Shown here piece by piece: positions 1 to 11,979 of a stretch of DNA of 64,000 bases (positions are counted from its first letter, which is position 1; the number at the start of each line of letters is the position of its first letter). The position numbers and the translations under genes are program-made. Under the pieces are notes generated by a model. That model saw nothing but the letters and a program-made list of their open reading frames with translations, was not told the origin of the DNA and did no database searches. The DNA is taken from NCBI GenBank assembly GCA_027924585.1, contig BSBM01000361.1, positions 69,500,501-69,564,500 of the forward strand, written 5' to 3'. The DNA is from Larix kaempferi (taxonomy: Eukaryota; Streptophyta; Pinopsida; Pinales; Pinaceae).

Positions 1-298
1 CTTGTGCGCTACTTTCCGAGTGATGGAAGAGTGAAATAAGTGAGGAACAACCTCCTCTACTTAGACTTGTTTCTCGACTAACTTTTTACCCTATGGGGCC
101 GACCTCTCCTAAGAGAGTCTAATAACCCCTAATAAATTAACTCAGGGCCGACCCCCACATGGGAGATCTAATAACCCTAGTTACCATAATCCATCGGAGG
201 AATAAACATCTCCGGATACATAATAAAGTCCCATCGGAGGAATGAAACATATCCGGAATAACACAAATATAATATTCTTAGAAGTTACAATATTTCAA
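1..298 (-). mobile_element. Copia LTR fragment, relative of the E LTR
   Basis: The stretch follows the distal two thirds of the E LTR (38000-38249): the paired GGCCGACC...GTCTAATAACCC motifs, the two GGAGGAAT..CATCTCCGGA blocks and the AATATTCTT.GAAGTTACAAT end all occur in the same order, with many substitutions. The left part lies outside the window. What follows 298 does not look like a polypurine tract, so this is either a 5' LTR read on the minus strand or a solo LTR. The family call is from direct comparison inside the window. Confidence 0.8.
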
Positions 299-600
299 GA
301 GTACCAACATCCAATTACCTAGTTTGGTGCTCCTATGATGTATCTTGTACTTCCATTTCTACGAGAGCCCCCTTTGTGTTAATGACAATTTCCTCATCAT
401 GTAGTACATCGACAATCTAATTTCTTAAAATACCTGCTTTATTTGGAATAATCATTACTCTATAAAATGGAGTATCTCTAAAAAGAGGACAACTACGACC
501 TTCATAGGGGTGGCAACTAATCGTAAGGTGCCTCTAACCTTTTTATGCCAATGTGCTGCATCCTTGTAATGTGTACGGATTCATTGAACTCAACTTATAT
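299..600. other. Unassigned DNA
   Basis: I see no coding signal, repeat or recognisable element end in this stretch. Confidence 0.4.
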
Positions 601-945
601 ATAATATATAATATTATATGTTTATTTTTAATATATAAATAATATCAAATATTACATTTTTTTAATATATAAATATATTATATTAATATATAATATAATA
701 TTATTAACAAATTTTAAAAGTGAAATTCAGGTGGGCAAAGAAAAAGGGAGAAAACAAATTGGGAAAAAAGTCATATAATATATAATATTATATGTTTATT
801 TTTAATATATAAATAATATAAAATATTACATTTTTTAATATATAAATATATTATATTAATATATAATATAATATTATTAACAAATTTTAAAAGTGAAATT
901 CAAGGGGACAAAGAAAAAGGGAGGAATTGGGGAAAAAAATTGGGG
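601..945. repeat. Direct duplication of an AT-rich 174-bp unit
   Basis: Two head-to-tail copies with a period of 174 bp (601-774 and 775-945). Each has an almost pure A/T half of ATATAATATAAT type followed by a purine-rich half (AAAGAAAAAGGGAG). The copies differ by a few substitutions and short indels. Confidence 0.85.
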
Positions 946-2640
946 AATTATCAATTTGTTCTGTAACTTATCCAAAGAAGAGGGAAGAAATGTGTTGTTT
1001 TATCTGAAAAAAAATGGAAAATAATAATTATTTTGTGGATGTCCCACCATCTCCCTCGCATCCATTTCTAAAGATTTTCTATGAAGACTAGAAATCTTGC
1101 CGCACTAGTTTGAGTTTGTAAAATCAGTCTGAAATTTCTACGGGGATTTTAGTGAAGATCAAAGTTTTATATGGATCTTTTAAATAGGTTTAAAAGATGG
1201 CTTCCCATTTCTGGACCAAGGAATGAGAACTTGGCATATATCTCTTGTGCAATACTGAAGGGTGCATTCAATTTTTCTCGGATAAGTTTTTCACACCAAA
1301 GACAAAATCTACAGGTTAAGGGTTCAAGCAGTAGGAGCCATCGAAAGCCACTATTATAGATTCTTCATGATCCAAAACTAACAGATTAAATGCTCGATTT
1401 AGCTAATGGTTGACATGGAAGGCATCAAGCAAGGGTCAGAAGGCAGTCGATAGTCGTTAGTAGTAGCTCTATTGGACCCTATATTCATGGCCTACTAGGG
1501 CTGTAGATCAAAGAGTCATAATGGATCAGCGAAACAAGTTACTGCCCTGATACCTACCTTGCGTCGGCGGTTATTTTATTCTTTTCTTTTCCTATTGCAT
1601 TTTTAGGGGAAAAGTTGCAGACTGGTGCACCCTTGGACTATGGGAGATTAAGTTAAAGCCTTTCTATATGCCATACTGCAGTGCTGCGGTATCCTTTTTT
1701 TTATCCGCTCGCATTCGTATGGCCTTCCGAAGCTATTATCTTCTTCTCCTTCGATTTCTTCACTGGTTGATGGAATTGTGCACAGGTCAGTTGATGAATT
1801 ATGGCTTATTATGCTATTTTATTATGTACTCATTGTTTACTATTAAGCATAAATTTGTCCTACAGAAAATGCAGCAAACCAACCATATGATCACCATAAA
1901 TAAACAAGTAATATTTATCATTTTCCCATTTTATTTCTTCAACAATAGAATTAGTCCAGGCTTTGAAAGAGATTATGTGAGGAGGGGTCGAGCCTTGTAG
2001 TAATAAGGATACATGCTTGTAAGTTGCAACACAGTGGGAAACCCCATAACAGGATATTACAAGATCGTACTTTGGGGTTACAGGCTTCCAACAATTTTTG
2101 GTTTACCCGTATAGTACTGGCACTAACCTGCGGATGTATGCGCTATCGAACTGGACATGGTAGATCACACTACAACCTGTAAAACCTCCTCCTAGGAAAT
2201 ACTGGGAAGGACAAGGGGTTATTTTGGGAATGGAAATACAACATAAATCCTTTTGACAGGCTTCAGACATTGCCAGGAGGAAGTTGTTCTGTGTTTAACT
2301 GTATAAAACTTCCTGGTGCAATTTTTCCGAGATCATTGTCTTTTTAGGTGAGGTGGCAAGGCTCTTTGTGGATAGAATAGTAGAGAGAACAAAGAGTGAA
2401 CATAAAAACGTTAAATCGTGCAGTGGATACATTAAAAGTGCCAGTGTCGATTGGTTCTATAGGCCAACTGAATGAAAGAAAGGACTGAATAATGACTAGA
2501 TGAGTGGGTTGGGTCTACCTTCCTAGTGCATATGAAGAGCTGTTATACCTGGTAACTGAGAAAAACAACTCTTTATTCATGGTAGTTGGTTTCATTCATT
2601 TAATGGAAAGATCCTTATGATCTGTTTGCTCCAGCTGGCA
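946..2640. other. Unassigned DNA
   Basis: Short open frames occur (for example 1668-2000 plus) but none has a motif or a credible composition. No repeat or element end was recognised. Confidence 0.4.
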
Positions 2641-2930
2641 GGGTTTTTGGTAATATAGAATCATCTGGCTCTAAGCCAATGGCGTTCATGAGTTCTTGCA
2701 ACTCAGGAAGCGATAGACATTCTCTTGAGAATAAATAACCGGAAGTCGGAACCAGGACCTAATTTAATCTCATGATGTCGAAATATTGATGCTAAGGGTG
2801 CAGTCGTTTCAACAATTGCAAATCCCTTTCCAACACATACTCGAGAACCAGAACCAAATGGAAGAGATGACATATTAACGTCCAAATATTCAAATTTGAA
2901 CAAAGTGGCTTCAACCCGTGAATTCCCCTA
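2641..2930 (-). pseudogene. Cytochrome P450 C-terminal exon remnant
   Basis: The minus-strand frame contains PFGSGSRVCVGKGFA, which fits the P450 heme-binding loop FxxGxRxCxG; the cysteine would be the heme-iron ligand. About 20 residues upstream and 40 downstream look P450-like, then the frame closes near 2703. A neighbouring frame stays open to about 2630, which suggests a frameshift. The I-helix, the ExxR motif and all earlier exons are absent nearby. I infer a dead gene fragment. The P450 subfamily cannot be assigned from this piece. Confidence 0.75.
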
Positions 2931-3515
2931 ACTCTTCAATACGGTTTCTCTCTCTTGTGCAATGAGTCCTGTGATCCCTTTCCATTTCTACAACCCTTCC
3001 ATACCCAGACAATACAGCTCGACAGTATCTAGCATTTGCCATCAATAGAATTTTGCCACAGCAACTAGGTTGTTGTACCCAAGACTAGTGTCAAGTAAAC
3101 AAGCCTCAACAAATGTTTTATCTGTCTCTGTATATATAACTTCTCTTTTTGTTTTCAAATTAGAATAAATAACTGATCATTTAGTATACAGAGTTAAAAA
3201 AGTCTTGTTTCACTTGGATGTCGCAGCAACCCGATCTTCAAGGTTTGACAAGAATGATTCAGCCACTAAATGAAAATATTATAAAGGAAAATGTGTTAAC
3301 ATAAGGAAGGCGAACTGAACCTTTCAACCGCTTAAAGACGGTTGCAGAGATCATGACAGCACTAGCATGGGTTACCTATACTGGTAAAGACTGCAGTAAG
3401 TTTGATTTTGGTCATGCCTGACCACTTTGGTTCTATTATTCTATGGATTGGGCTTATCAAAATCTGAGGTTTGTGATGTCTAACAAGATTTATATGTTCA
3501 CATTATTTGTTCTAG
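2931..3515. other. Unassigned DNA
   Basis: No gene, repeat or element boundary recognised. Confidence 0.35.
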
Positions 3516-3580
3516 GAATGAGTCTTCCCGCTGCTCATGTGGAAGAGAGCTGGAAAACTGCAGATTTCTATAACAATAAG
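3516..3580 (+). other. Possible isolated host exon (65 nt)
   Basis: A 65-nt segment is bounded by TTGTTCTAG on the left and AAG|GTATGT on the right, good matches to plant acceptor and donor sites. It is open in one frame (SLPAAHVEESWKTADFYNNK). No neighbouring exon was recognised, so it may be chance or a relic of a host gene. Confidence 0.25.
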
Positions 3581-3839
3581 GTATGTCCTACACCATATTT
3601 TATGTATCTTTAGTTCCACACATGGTGGGAGATAGCAGATGCAATCAAATCCTGTATGTGCAGAGATTCTTTCATGTTCTGAGATTAGATTTGCAACAGA
3701 GATTAGATACTATCAGATATCTTAAGTCGATGCATCAGCACACAGATCCCAAATGTTTTAGTAGCCTTTGTCAATAGTCATCTTATTTCCAGCAAAAATG
3801 ATTCTAAGTACATAAAAATAATTCTGCATGATCTCCAAT
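3581..3839. other. Unassigned DNA
   Basis: Nothing recognised. Confidence 0.3.
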
Positions 3840-4930
3840 CCTTTGACATCTTAAGGTTCATTGACTTGTTTAAGAAGCAGACTTGTTAGTTTGTAAAGGA
3901 TGCAATAAACACTTTCATGTCATAAGTATTCGTCTAAGAGTAGCTCAATAGCTTGAAAAACATTCTGAATAATCTCTTTGCTTTCAAAATTCATCTCTAA
4001 GTATTTTGAGATAATGCTCCGCACATTCGACATCACCATGGTTCTCGAAATGCTTTAAAATGACTAGAAAATTTGTAGGTTTTGGTTTCCATCCACCTCG
4101 TTCGATACTCAAAAGATCTTTGTTCATGGAATGTGAAGCTTTATCAATTTGTGTGTTCTTTAAATATCCCTCTGCAATTATTTCCTATGTTTTGCAAATG
4201 GGTTTTTCTGTTCCCTCTAAAACGTGCTCAAGAAGGAACTCAGCCTTTTCCATCAATCCCTTCTTGACATAAGCATCGAGAAGTATATTGAGCACCCCTG
4301 AAATCATAATTTAAGCCAGAAGATTCCCATTCTTTAAAAATGTTTTCGGCTCCCTCAATATCTCCAAGCTTCAGCAATGCAATAAGCATGTAGATAAAGC
4401 TCATATTAGATAATTTGGGAAAGGAAAATTTTAATAATTTCCACATCCTAGCTACCCCATCTTTATTACCAGCACTTGCACATAGAGATAAGATAATTAA
4501 ATGCCTCTTGATCAATTCTATCCATTTTTTCTCCATCTCTTTCAAGGTCATCTCTACCTTATCAAGAAGTCCAGCCTTGATATAAATGTTTTCCAAATCT
4601 CTACATGTGGTCCAATCTATATCAACCACGATATTACACTACATTTCTTCTAATATCTTCTCCACTCCATCACTGTGTGACATAGCAGTGCAAATGTGCA
4701 TCCTAATGTTATAGGTGAATTTGTCTTGTGAGATTGTTTTTCTCCATTTCTTGGATCACCAAGGATACCTTCTCAAACTTGCTTGTGTTTCTATAGAGGG
4801 TCAATAACTCATTATAGGGAATTGTTGTTGTAGCATAACCCAACTCCTACGTCTTTTTGCATTTCGAGAGTAGATCAATGCATAATTGTCTTCATCTACC
4901 ATTAATAACATTGATTACAATATCTTTGGG
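3840..4930 (-). pseudogene. PPR-repeat protein pseudogene
   Basis: Minus-strand translation in shifting frames gives tandem helical repeats typical of plant pentatricopeptide (PPR) proteins. Examples are LLTLYRNTSKFEKVSLVIQ near 4790, IYIKAGLLDKVEMTLKEMEK and MSFIYMLIALLKLGDIEGAE between 4629 and 4260, and HGDVECAEHYLKILRD near 4030. The repeats are the usual ~35 residues apart. PPR proteins bind organellar RNA and are normally encoded by near-intronless nuclear genes. Here several frameshifts and stops occur and neither terminus is present. It resembles the P-class mitochondrial PPR proteins with weakly conserved repeats, but the orthologue is not identifiable. Confidence 0.85.
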
Positions 4931-7900
4931 TTGTAGGTTCGTATTGGTGAAGGTGTTTCTCCTTCTGTTGCAACTGATCTCATTGCTAGGCAAGCTTATG
5001 TTTAGTACCTTACCTTGAGTAAGGTTGTATGGTTATTCTTTCGATTTTTTCTTGGTTTGTCTTTTTCTTCTTCCAAAATAAAGTCCTTAAAGTCCTTAAT
5101 GTGTTTAGAAAATTCTAGTTGATATAAGTCTCAATCGATCTTGAAGAAACATTCTTTTGAATTTACACTTCTAGATTACAAATGATAAAGCTTAAGGGAA
5201 AAGAACTCTGTGGAGATAAAAAATAACTAAGAGTTTGAGATTGTAATAACAAACTATTGAATAATAAATGCTTATCTTATTTTACATAGTTGTTTGGATT
5301 AATTATATATTTTATTTATATCCATAACCACTAGCATAACCTCTCAAGATGATCTTTGATCATTGTAATCATTATTGCTAATTACATTTCTTAATTGTCT
5401 CTTACAATTTATATATTTAAGAACTTTCAAACTTAGAAGGCTCATTATATTATCTGTTGTTGATTTGGTATGAGTGGTTCAACTGATTACTTTTGTTCAT
5501 GACTCATTAATGGACCCCAAATAATATTTTTCTTTGCTGAAATAGCATGGATAATTAGCATTCCACCATGTATTCCCTAATCTTGTTAGGAACTGTATGG
5601 ATCGAATTCAAAGTTTTGTGCCACTCCCATTCCTTTTCTCCATAAGGGTACTTTTAAATTGCTTGAAGTAAGTACTTACATATTACAATTTTAGAGATGT
5701 TAAGGTTACAATAGAATGTCAGTAGATCAACTACTATCAAATCCTTGAATTTTGTGTCATAGCATTAAAATAAGCTTGGCTACAAAAGTAATACTGCATT
5801 AAATAATGAATTATTTTAACAATAGCTAATTCCAACAAGAATGAGCAAAACACTGCTCTTATTTACTGTAAAATTTTATAGACATTCTACCAAAAAGTCC
5901 AGTTAATTCATTCTCAATCATAGTATCAGAATGGGATCTCAACCATTCTCAAATAGTTAATGTACCGGTAATGCTTGTCATCCTAATGCCATCACGCATG
6001 TTAATATTATTGATATCTCTCTTTTTGGTTTTATTGCCAATTCATGAAGTGCAGTCTAAAATTTAAATGTCTCATGTACACATGCACAAACACATATATT
6101 ATTTGACATATCCCAAGCATATATCACCGAAGTTGTCTAAAGATTCGAGGATTTCCACGAGACAGCAAGTTTTCCTCCGAAAACCTGTGAAATCAATTTT
6201 CCAAAATCTAAACCAAGCAGTGTTTTAATCAACATTTTGAAGGCAGAAATGGATTCAACACAGCCAAAAACCCTTGGGAAGCTAAAATATGTAAATTTAA
6301 CCGGTTTAACAATGACTTTGCAAAATTTATGCAGGATTTTTTAAAAATCTCGCTGGAAAAATCATCTTATTCTGGCGGAAATGGTCACAGTTTTATACTA
6401 CGACTATCTTATCGAGGTGGTTCTGAAAATTTGTTGTATCCATTCTAGATACCGTATTTGTATCCATGCCTATATCTATATCAATTAGAAGTATGACTAA
6501 TTTATTCTTGTATTATTGATGCATTTACACTTGGTAAATGATTTTGGAGCTAGTTGTTCTGCTAATTATAAACCTGAATTGTAGTCCTTAAGTTTCTATC
6601 TTACACGGATTTTCTGTAGCTTATATGTGTAAAACATATGATTTGCATTAGAAATAGATTCCACAAATTTTATTATTGGTACTATTTTGTGGACTCATTT
6701 TTGTTTGTCTTTGTATTCCAGAAATATGGAAAAAAGTTGAAATAACACAAAAGGCCTTCCTTATTTCGAATGAGTTTAGGTTCTAATGTTAGTCTAGAAA
6801 TTATAGTTTCTTATCTTATTGAATTTTTCTATATGCACGACAATTCCTTCGACAGAGCTTTCAAGAGCAGTTTCCTTTGTGTTCAGTGGTTTAAGTGTTA
6901 GAAGTGTTATAGGGTAAGTAACTTATGTGCCTTATATGTAATAAGAAATGCTATGGTTAGATCTAAATCTGTCTTCTTTTCAATTAAATTTTATTGTGTA
7001 AATGGATCAAATGCTTAACAATTGAAATGCTTTTAGAAAAACTTAAAGGAAAAACAATGTTATTTGGGGATGCATCCCATCACACCCTATGCATATGGGT
7101 TAGGGAGATGGAGGAAATGTCCCACAACATCCTTGTCTGTAGGGGGTGGTGTGGAAACATTCCCATGATGGCCCCAGTGAAGCAGTGGTCTCGAGCATGT
7201 TCCTTACTAATAGGGATACTTGGAATTCCCTTGATCCCCATGGTAGAAAGCTTCCCACAACAAACTATCAGTCTTCATTCATTAAAAAAATATTGACATC
7301 TAAACGATTTTGGTATAAACTTTCCTATCAAATTATTGGCTAATGAGATGATGGTTGTTGTTTCAGACACTTTTTTTCTTTATATATGCAATATACCCAA
7401 TTACTTAAATTATATTTAATAATTATTAGATAGGTTTGTGTCCATTAGAATTGTCGTGTCTCTTATGTCCTATAAATAAAATAGTCTTCTTGATTGCATG
7501 CCATATCTTGTATCTATTACATTTATTGTATACTTATTTATCCTTTTGGACTATATCGACTTGTCCCTTTTCCTATGAAAGCCTATGGCATCCACTGACT
7601 GCTACAAGGTATGTCACAAAGACCAAGTTTGATTCCTATTTTTTGGCCATTTCTACTAGTCGAAATAAAACTTCTTGGCTGGTGACCACAATTTTTAGCT
7701 ATCAATATAGGAGAGGGTTGTGCAATCACCATTTCTCAAATACATAAGAAATAACAGTGTCACTACCTATACAAAATATCGTTTCCCAAATAATATAAAG
7801 TCTGTTCTAGTTATTTGAATAAGATTTTTTGGTTGGAATATTGGAAGTATGATTACAAATGTTAAATGAGTCATCTGAAGTCTCTTCTATTGAATATGAT

Positions 7901-8545
7901 TGTTTGGTTGGAATATTAGAATTAATATTAAAAATATTAAATGAGTCATCATCAGCATGGAAATGTCCTCAGTTTATATGATCTCAAGGAAGCATGCAAT
8001 GCCATTCATTAAAGAGGATTATTCATATATTCTAACTTCCATCTTTTGAAGTTTGTAGGCTTTTACTTGCTCCGCCTTACATTGAAAATTTTGGTTGGGA
8101 ATCTCTCTTTTACATTTTCGGCCTACTTAGTCTTATTTGGTAAAGACTCATATCCTTTGTGCATATATTTTAAGTATTCCAAATTTACTAGTTCAAGTTT
8201 TTTTCCTTTGAAGTTAAGCTGGACATCCAAATATGATTGAAACTATCTGAAGGTTGTGTAATATGTTCATGGAACCTGAGAGAAACATGCACCTGTGTTC
8301 ATTTTACAGGGGATGGTGGCTTGGCCCACATTGGAGGAAAATGAGTTTGGGACACCATTTGCTCATCATTTGCTTCTGTATAAACTGAAATTCTCCTTTC
8401 CATGACATCATCCACCATTATCTTCAAGTTACTTATGAATTTTCAGTCAAATTCAAATATCTTGGCATGAATCTAGATGACTCGGTAGATAGTTTAACAA
8501 TGGATGTATGCTTGTCATTCCTATAAATTTATGGGATGTTTGCAA
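4931..8545. other. Unassigned AT-rich DNA
   Basis: 3.6 kb with no supportable gene. Short open frames at 6994-7296, 7436-7747 and 8046-8240 (plus) have no motif. Near 5926 the string TAGTATCAGAATGG faintly recalls a decayed initiator-tRNA primer site, but no LTR end is visible beside it. Confidence 0.4.
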
Positions 8546-8774
8546 TTTGAATCATTCAAGTATACAAAATAATGATTATCAAGTTACTATAGATCCATAA
8601 TGGCTTACCTTGTACTAGTCCTTCAAGTTCTTCAACTGCTCTTATTAAGTGCACAAATATATTTGCACTTAATAAATGCAGTTGAAAGACTTGAAGGAGT
8701 AGTACAAGGTAAGACATTATGAATCTATGGTAACTTGGTAATCATTATTTTGTATGCTTGAATGATGCAAAATT
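8546..8774. repeat. Long near-perfect inverted repeat (foldback)
   Basis: Two arms of about 114 bp meet at 8660/8661. The left arm runs from ATCATTCAAG through CTTACCTTGTACTA to GTGCACAAATAT. The right arm returns as ATTTGCACTTAATAAATGCAGTTGAAAGACTTGAAGGAG.. and ends near GCTTGAATGATGC. Mismatches are few and scattered. It could be a small foldback MITE or a precursor of small RNA. No coding sequence lies within it. Confidence 0.85.
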
Positions 8775-8815
8775 TGTTTGAATATCATCATTGTCAAGCA
8801 ATAACAACTTCTTAA

Positions 8816-8890
8816 AGGGTGCTAGCTCAATGGTAGAGCACCTGCCTAATTATAGGTAGGAGATTGGTGGTTCGATTCCTCTGTACCCTA
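8816..8890 (+). tRNA. tRNA-like sequence (pseudo-tRNA or SINE head)
   Basis: A cloverleaf can be drawn: acceptor AGGGTGC/GTACCCT (7 bp with one G-T), D-arm GCTC-AATGGTA-GAGC, and T-arm around TTCGATT with one mismatch. The internal B box GGTTCGATTCC is perfect and the A box TAGCTCAATGG is close to consensus. The anticodon arm is abnormal: CCTGCC/GGTAGG closes an 8-nt loop, so no anticodon can be assigned safely. It may be a decayed tRNA gene or a pol III-derived head of a SINE. Confidence 0.55.
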
Positions 8891-8929
8891 TCATAAATTA
8901 GTGAATAAGAAAATGACTAAATTGGAATA

Positions 8930-9285
8930 TATACAACTATTAATATCTAATTTCCAGTATCTTATAATGCGACTAACGTCTAGTCGTATTTAACTTAGTC
9001 ATTAATATGTTATCATCTAGTAGTTTATTTAGTCGTATATTTGGTCATTAATTGTGTCAATCAACGGCTAAATCAATGACTAAATCAGTGACTAAATCAA
9101 TGAGTATCAATTACTAAATCAGTGACTATCAATGACTAAATCAATGACTAATAAGTCAACCAATTAATGACTAAGTGAAATATGACTAGCTATATGATAG
9201 TGGAAATTAGCTACTATTAGTCACCGACTCAAAAATAGTCGTTTATAGCCGAATTTTAGTCATAATTCCTCATTTTGTACTAGTG
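8930..9285. mobile_element. CACTA-like transposon end with subterminal repeats
   Basis: The right edge reads ...ATTTTGTACTAGTG, which in reverse is CACTAGTACAAAAT, a typical CACTA-superfamily terminus. Inside it are many short direct and inverted copies of GACTAAATCA and TTTAGTCA, as expected of subterminal transposase-binding repeats. The opposite end is not certain; CACTACCTATACAAAAT at about 7757 is a weak candidate without a matching 3-bp duplication. No transposase is present. Confidence 0.5.
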
Positions 9286-10300
9286 ATGGAAGCGCTTTGA
9301 ACTTGCTCTTTGAACCAAACTTGATAAAAAAAAAATCCATGAATATGGAGACCATTATGGAACTTGAATTTCAAACTACATGAGGTATGATCAGCTCCAA
9401 TCAGATCTAATTGTTCTTGAAACTTGAACTTCTTATCAGCGGAAGTTAAATCAGCTCCAATAATTAATAGTTGGTTCCTTGACATCTCCTTTGAACCAAC
9501 AAGGGTGAGATTAGAACCAAAATCGCCAAAATATACATTAGAATTGAACCCAAATGAATGGTAGTGTCCTCCATATCCAGTGAAACTCTGAGAACCGGTG
9601 CTAGAAATCAAGTAGAAGTACATAGGAAGCATCTAATCAACGAGGACAAATGAATCACTTCCAAATTCTGATCTATCTTCCAAAACCTTAAGTAGATCAC
9701 AATTCTGCACACTAGTAGACTCATGTGAAAGAGAGGAATTGAAATCCTCTTTGACTTCTAGAGAATGAACTTTCTTATCTTGCTCAGAATTCAAAATATA
9801 AGACTCATAGGAGAACATGAGAGAGAGATGGAAGTCTTCTTCAACAACTATATGTATTGAATAAATTTCTGCAATTTATTCCTCTTCTCTTTGAACAAAT
9901 TCTTCAAATAGAGTTGAGGTCTAGACATCAGGAGGGAGACCACATGATGAGGTGCTAGATTCAATCCAATCATTAGATTCTTCTTTCTGCACTCCAAAAT
10001 CTCTATTAAGATTTCTGTATAGCTGAAATGGATACTCAACAAAATCTATGAGATAATGCATATTTGGAGACATGGCCAAGCACATAGATATGAATTCTCT
10101 GTCACGGTCATTTATCCATTGATTATTCTTTTCAAAAGGACTCGTGTTCACTCATATAACAATAGACACATCATAGAGACATTGTCTCTTGAGAGATGCA
10201 ACCATCTTTGGATTCCACTCAGCATAATTGAATAGATTAAGAGAAGGAACTGCTTTCAAATTTATGAAGTTGTTGTACTTGCAAAAAAAACAGGAAAAAA
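9286..10300 (-). pseudogene. Gag-like ORF of element D2 (decayed homologue of the D ORF)
   Basis: Read on the minus strand in several broken frames, this matches the D protein (60379-61428) from end to end. The N-terminal copia-gag-like part has FNYAEWNPKMVASLKRQCLYD near 10220 and FISMCLAMSPNMHYL near 10070. The C-terminal part has LTLVGSKEMSRN and GADLTSADKKFKFQE near 9450-9520. No zinc knuckle, protease, RT or integrase follows. At least three frame breaks separate 10151-9921, 9818-9633 and 9632-9286. The left side stops at the CACTA-like end, so the 3' LTR is missing. Confidence 0.75.
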
Positions 10301-10317
10301 TATGTAAACTCAATCAT

Positions 10318-10329
10318 GCTGTGATACCA
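10318..10329 (-). other. Primer-binding site of D2
   Basis: Minus strand TGGTATCACAGC, one base from the initiator-tRNA-Met primer site, lying directly against the LTR end at 10330. Confidence 0.7.
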
Positions 10330-11007
10330 TGTGAAATTTAAGCACAGTCTAGATCTAGTTCAGAGAAAAATCCTCACAATGAATTTACAAGAATGCATAG
10401 AAGAGAGAAAATTTGAGCAGGATCATATGAGAAAGAAAACTCAATTGAGTAAAACTGCATATTGATATTATTGAACAATAAGAATACAATAAATAATACA
10501 TCTCAAGAGAGAAAATTGAACGCACTAAAGGAAATTTGAAAATCTTACAAAAGGCAGGCTAACTAAAATAAATAAAAAAACAAGGTGGAAAAATCACTTT
10601 CCAAATCAGTCAAGGACCTCACAAATTAGCTAAGTCAGGTGTGGTAGCTAATAAGTGATGGAAAATCAACAAGATGATGGATTTTGGAGATAAAAAAATG
10701 GAGGATGTGTTGGCCAAAATCTAGACAGCTTTCCAAGTCCATAAAAGCACCTAGCTTTATCCTTATCCACTGAAAAGCAAAAAAAAATAGGACAAAACTA
10801 TGAAAAAGCAAGATGTGTTCTCTTTCCATTCTAGACAGTCATAAAATTAGGTAGAATCTATCTGAGGGTTCTCTTGTGGATAATGATTGCAAGTGTGATC
10901 CTATAAAGGAAATATGGGGCGAACAACTTAGTCAAGCACCTAGGAAAGTATAAAAAATGAATAATACTTTATATCCTAAGTCTAGATGCATTTTTAATAT
11001 TCTAACA
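10330..11007 (-). mobile_element. 5' LTR of D2
   Basis: Begins TGTGAAATTTAAGC right after the primer-binding site and most simply ends at ..TATTCTAACA (11007), beyond which gypsy protease coding sequence resumes. Length would be 678 bp. No second copy is present in the window, so the outer end is inferred from the junction. Confidence 0.55.
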
Positions 11008-11027
11008 CTCTAATCCACTCAAAAAAC

Positions 11028-11435
11028 AGGAATCATGGCATATGTAATATCCATTTTCTATGTTCCACCAAACGTTTTAGTCCATGACCTAGATAAAACC
11101 ATGTCAAACTTCGCGGGAATATCAGTAACAACTATGTCCATTAAAACACTCTTCATGGGTAATTGGGTAAGGCTAACAACAAGATCTTTAATCACCCCCA
11201 AACACTTTAATGATTTAGATTCAAATGAATATAAATCATGAAAAGGCTTTGTGACATTGAACCCTAAAGCTTCCATAACTACTTGTGGCATCAAATTATG
11301 AGAAGCTCTAGAATCTACAAGACAATTATGCAACATTTTGTCATGGACAGTGAGAGTAATAAATAAAGGTGGGGGATACTCAATTTTATCTTCCAAATGT
11401 GGGCCAAAAATGATAGTGGGGTTTTCATCTTGCAT
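11028..11435 (-). pseudogene. Gypsy retropepsin (protease) fragment
   Basis: A 125-residue minus-strand frame shows a retropepsin fold: the flap region, the hydrophobic strand MLHNCLVDSRASHNLMP, where the active-site triplet DSG has become DSR, and the second hydrophobic strand near KFDMVLSRSW. The Gly-to-Arg change at the catalytic loop should kill activity. It belongs with the gag-like region to its right (its upstream, 11980-12660). RT, RNase H and integrase are missing because sequence stops at the D2 LTR. Confidence 0.8.
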
Positions 11436-11979
11436 ATTAACAGTATCAGAAGGAACTAAATTGACATAAGACTGGAGAAACTTAAGAGAAGACTCTCTAT
11501 AAGACTAGCTTTTCATTAAATTTGCTAATGGAAGATGAATTTTGATTTATTAATCTCATATTCCAAATTGAAGGATGAGTACTTATCTACTCCTTTCACT
11601 TCTCCTTCTTTTTATTTGACATTATGTTGATCTTGCTTCTTTTCTTACCCATTTGTTCTCACCTGTTTTACTAGAATAATAGATTTCTTGATTTGATCAT
11701 TTGAATTCTGCTTTTGATAAGAACTTAAATCATATCTCTTTTGTGGATGAGATTGATAGATATCAATTATCTATCTAGGAAAAATTGAACTCTGCTAAAA
11801 AATATCATCATTCATGTGATCTGTCTTTAATGAGTTATGATAATCAGCTAAAGTAAGATAATTGAATGATAACTCACCTTCAAGATGATTGAATTCTTGT
11901 TAAAACTCATTAATCCTAGTTTCATGAAGTTCATCAGAATCATCAACCAAATTGTGTTGGAAGTGAGGTTGAATCTTCT

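Noticed and set aside
1668-2000. 110-codon hydrophobic plus-strand frame
   Set aside because: No motif and composition of random AT-rich DNA.
5920-5945. Possible decayed primer-binding site
   Set aside because: Too many mismatches and no LTR terminus beside it.
6994-7296. 100-codon plus-strand frame
   Set aside because: No recognisable domain, no splice or promoter context, no repeat support.
7757-9285. Complete non-autonomous CACTA element
   Set aside because: The left candidate end CACTACCTATACAAAAT is only partly similar and 3-bp flanks do not match.
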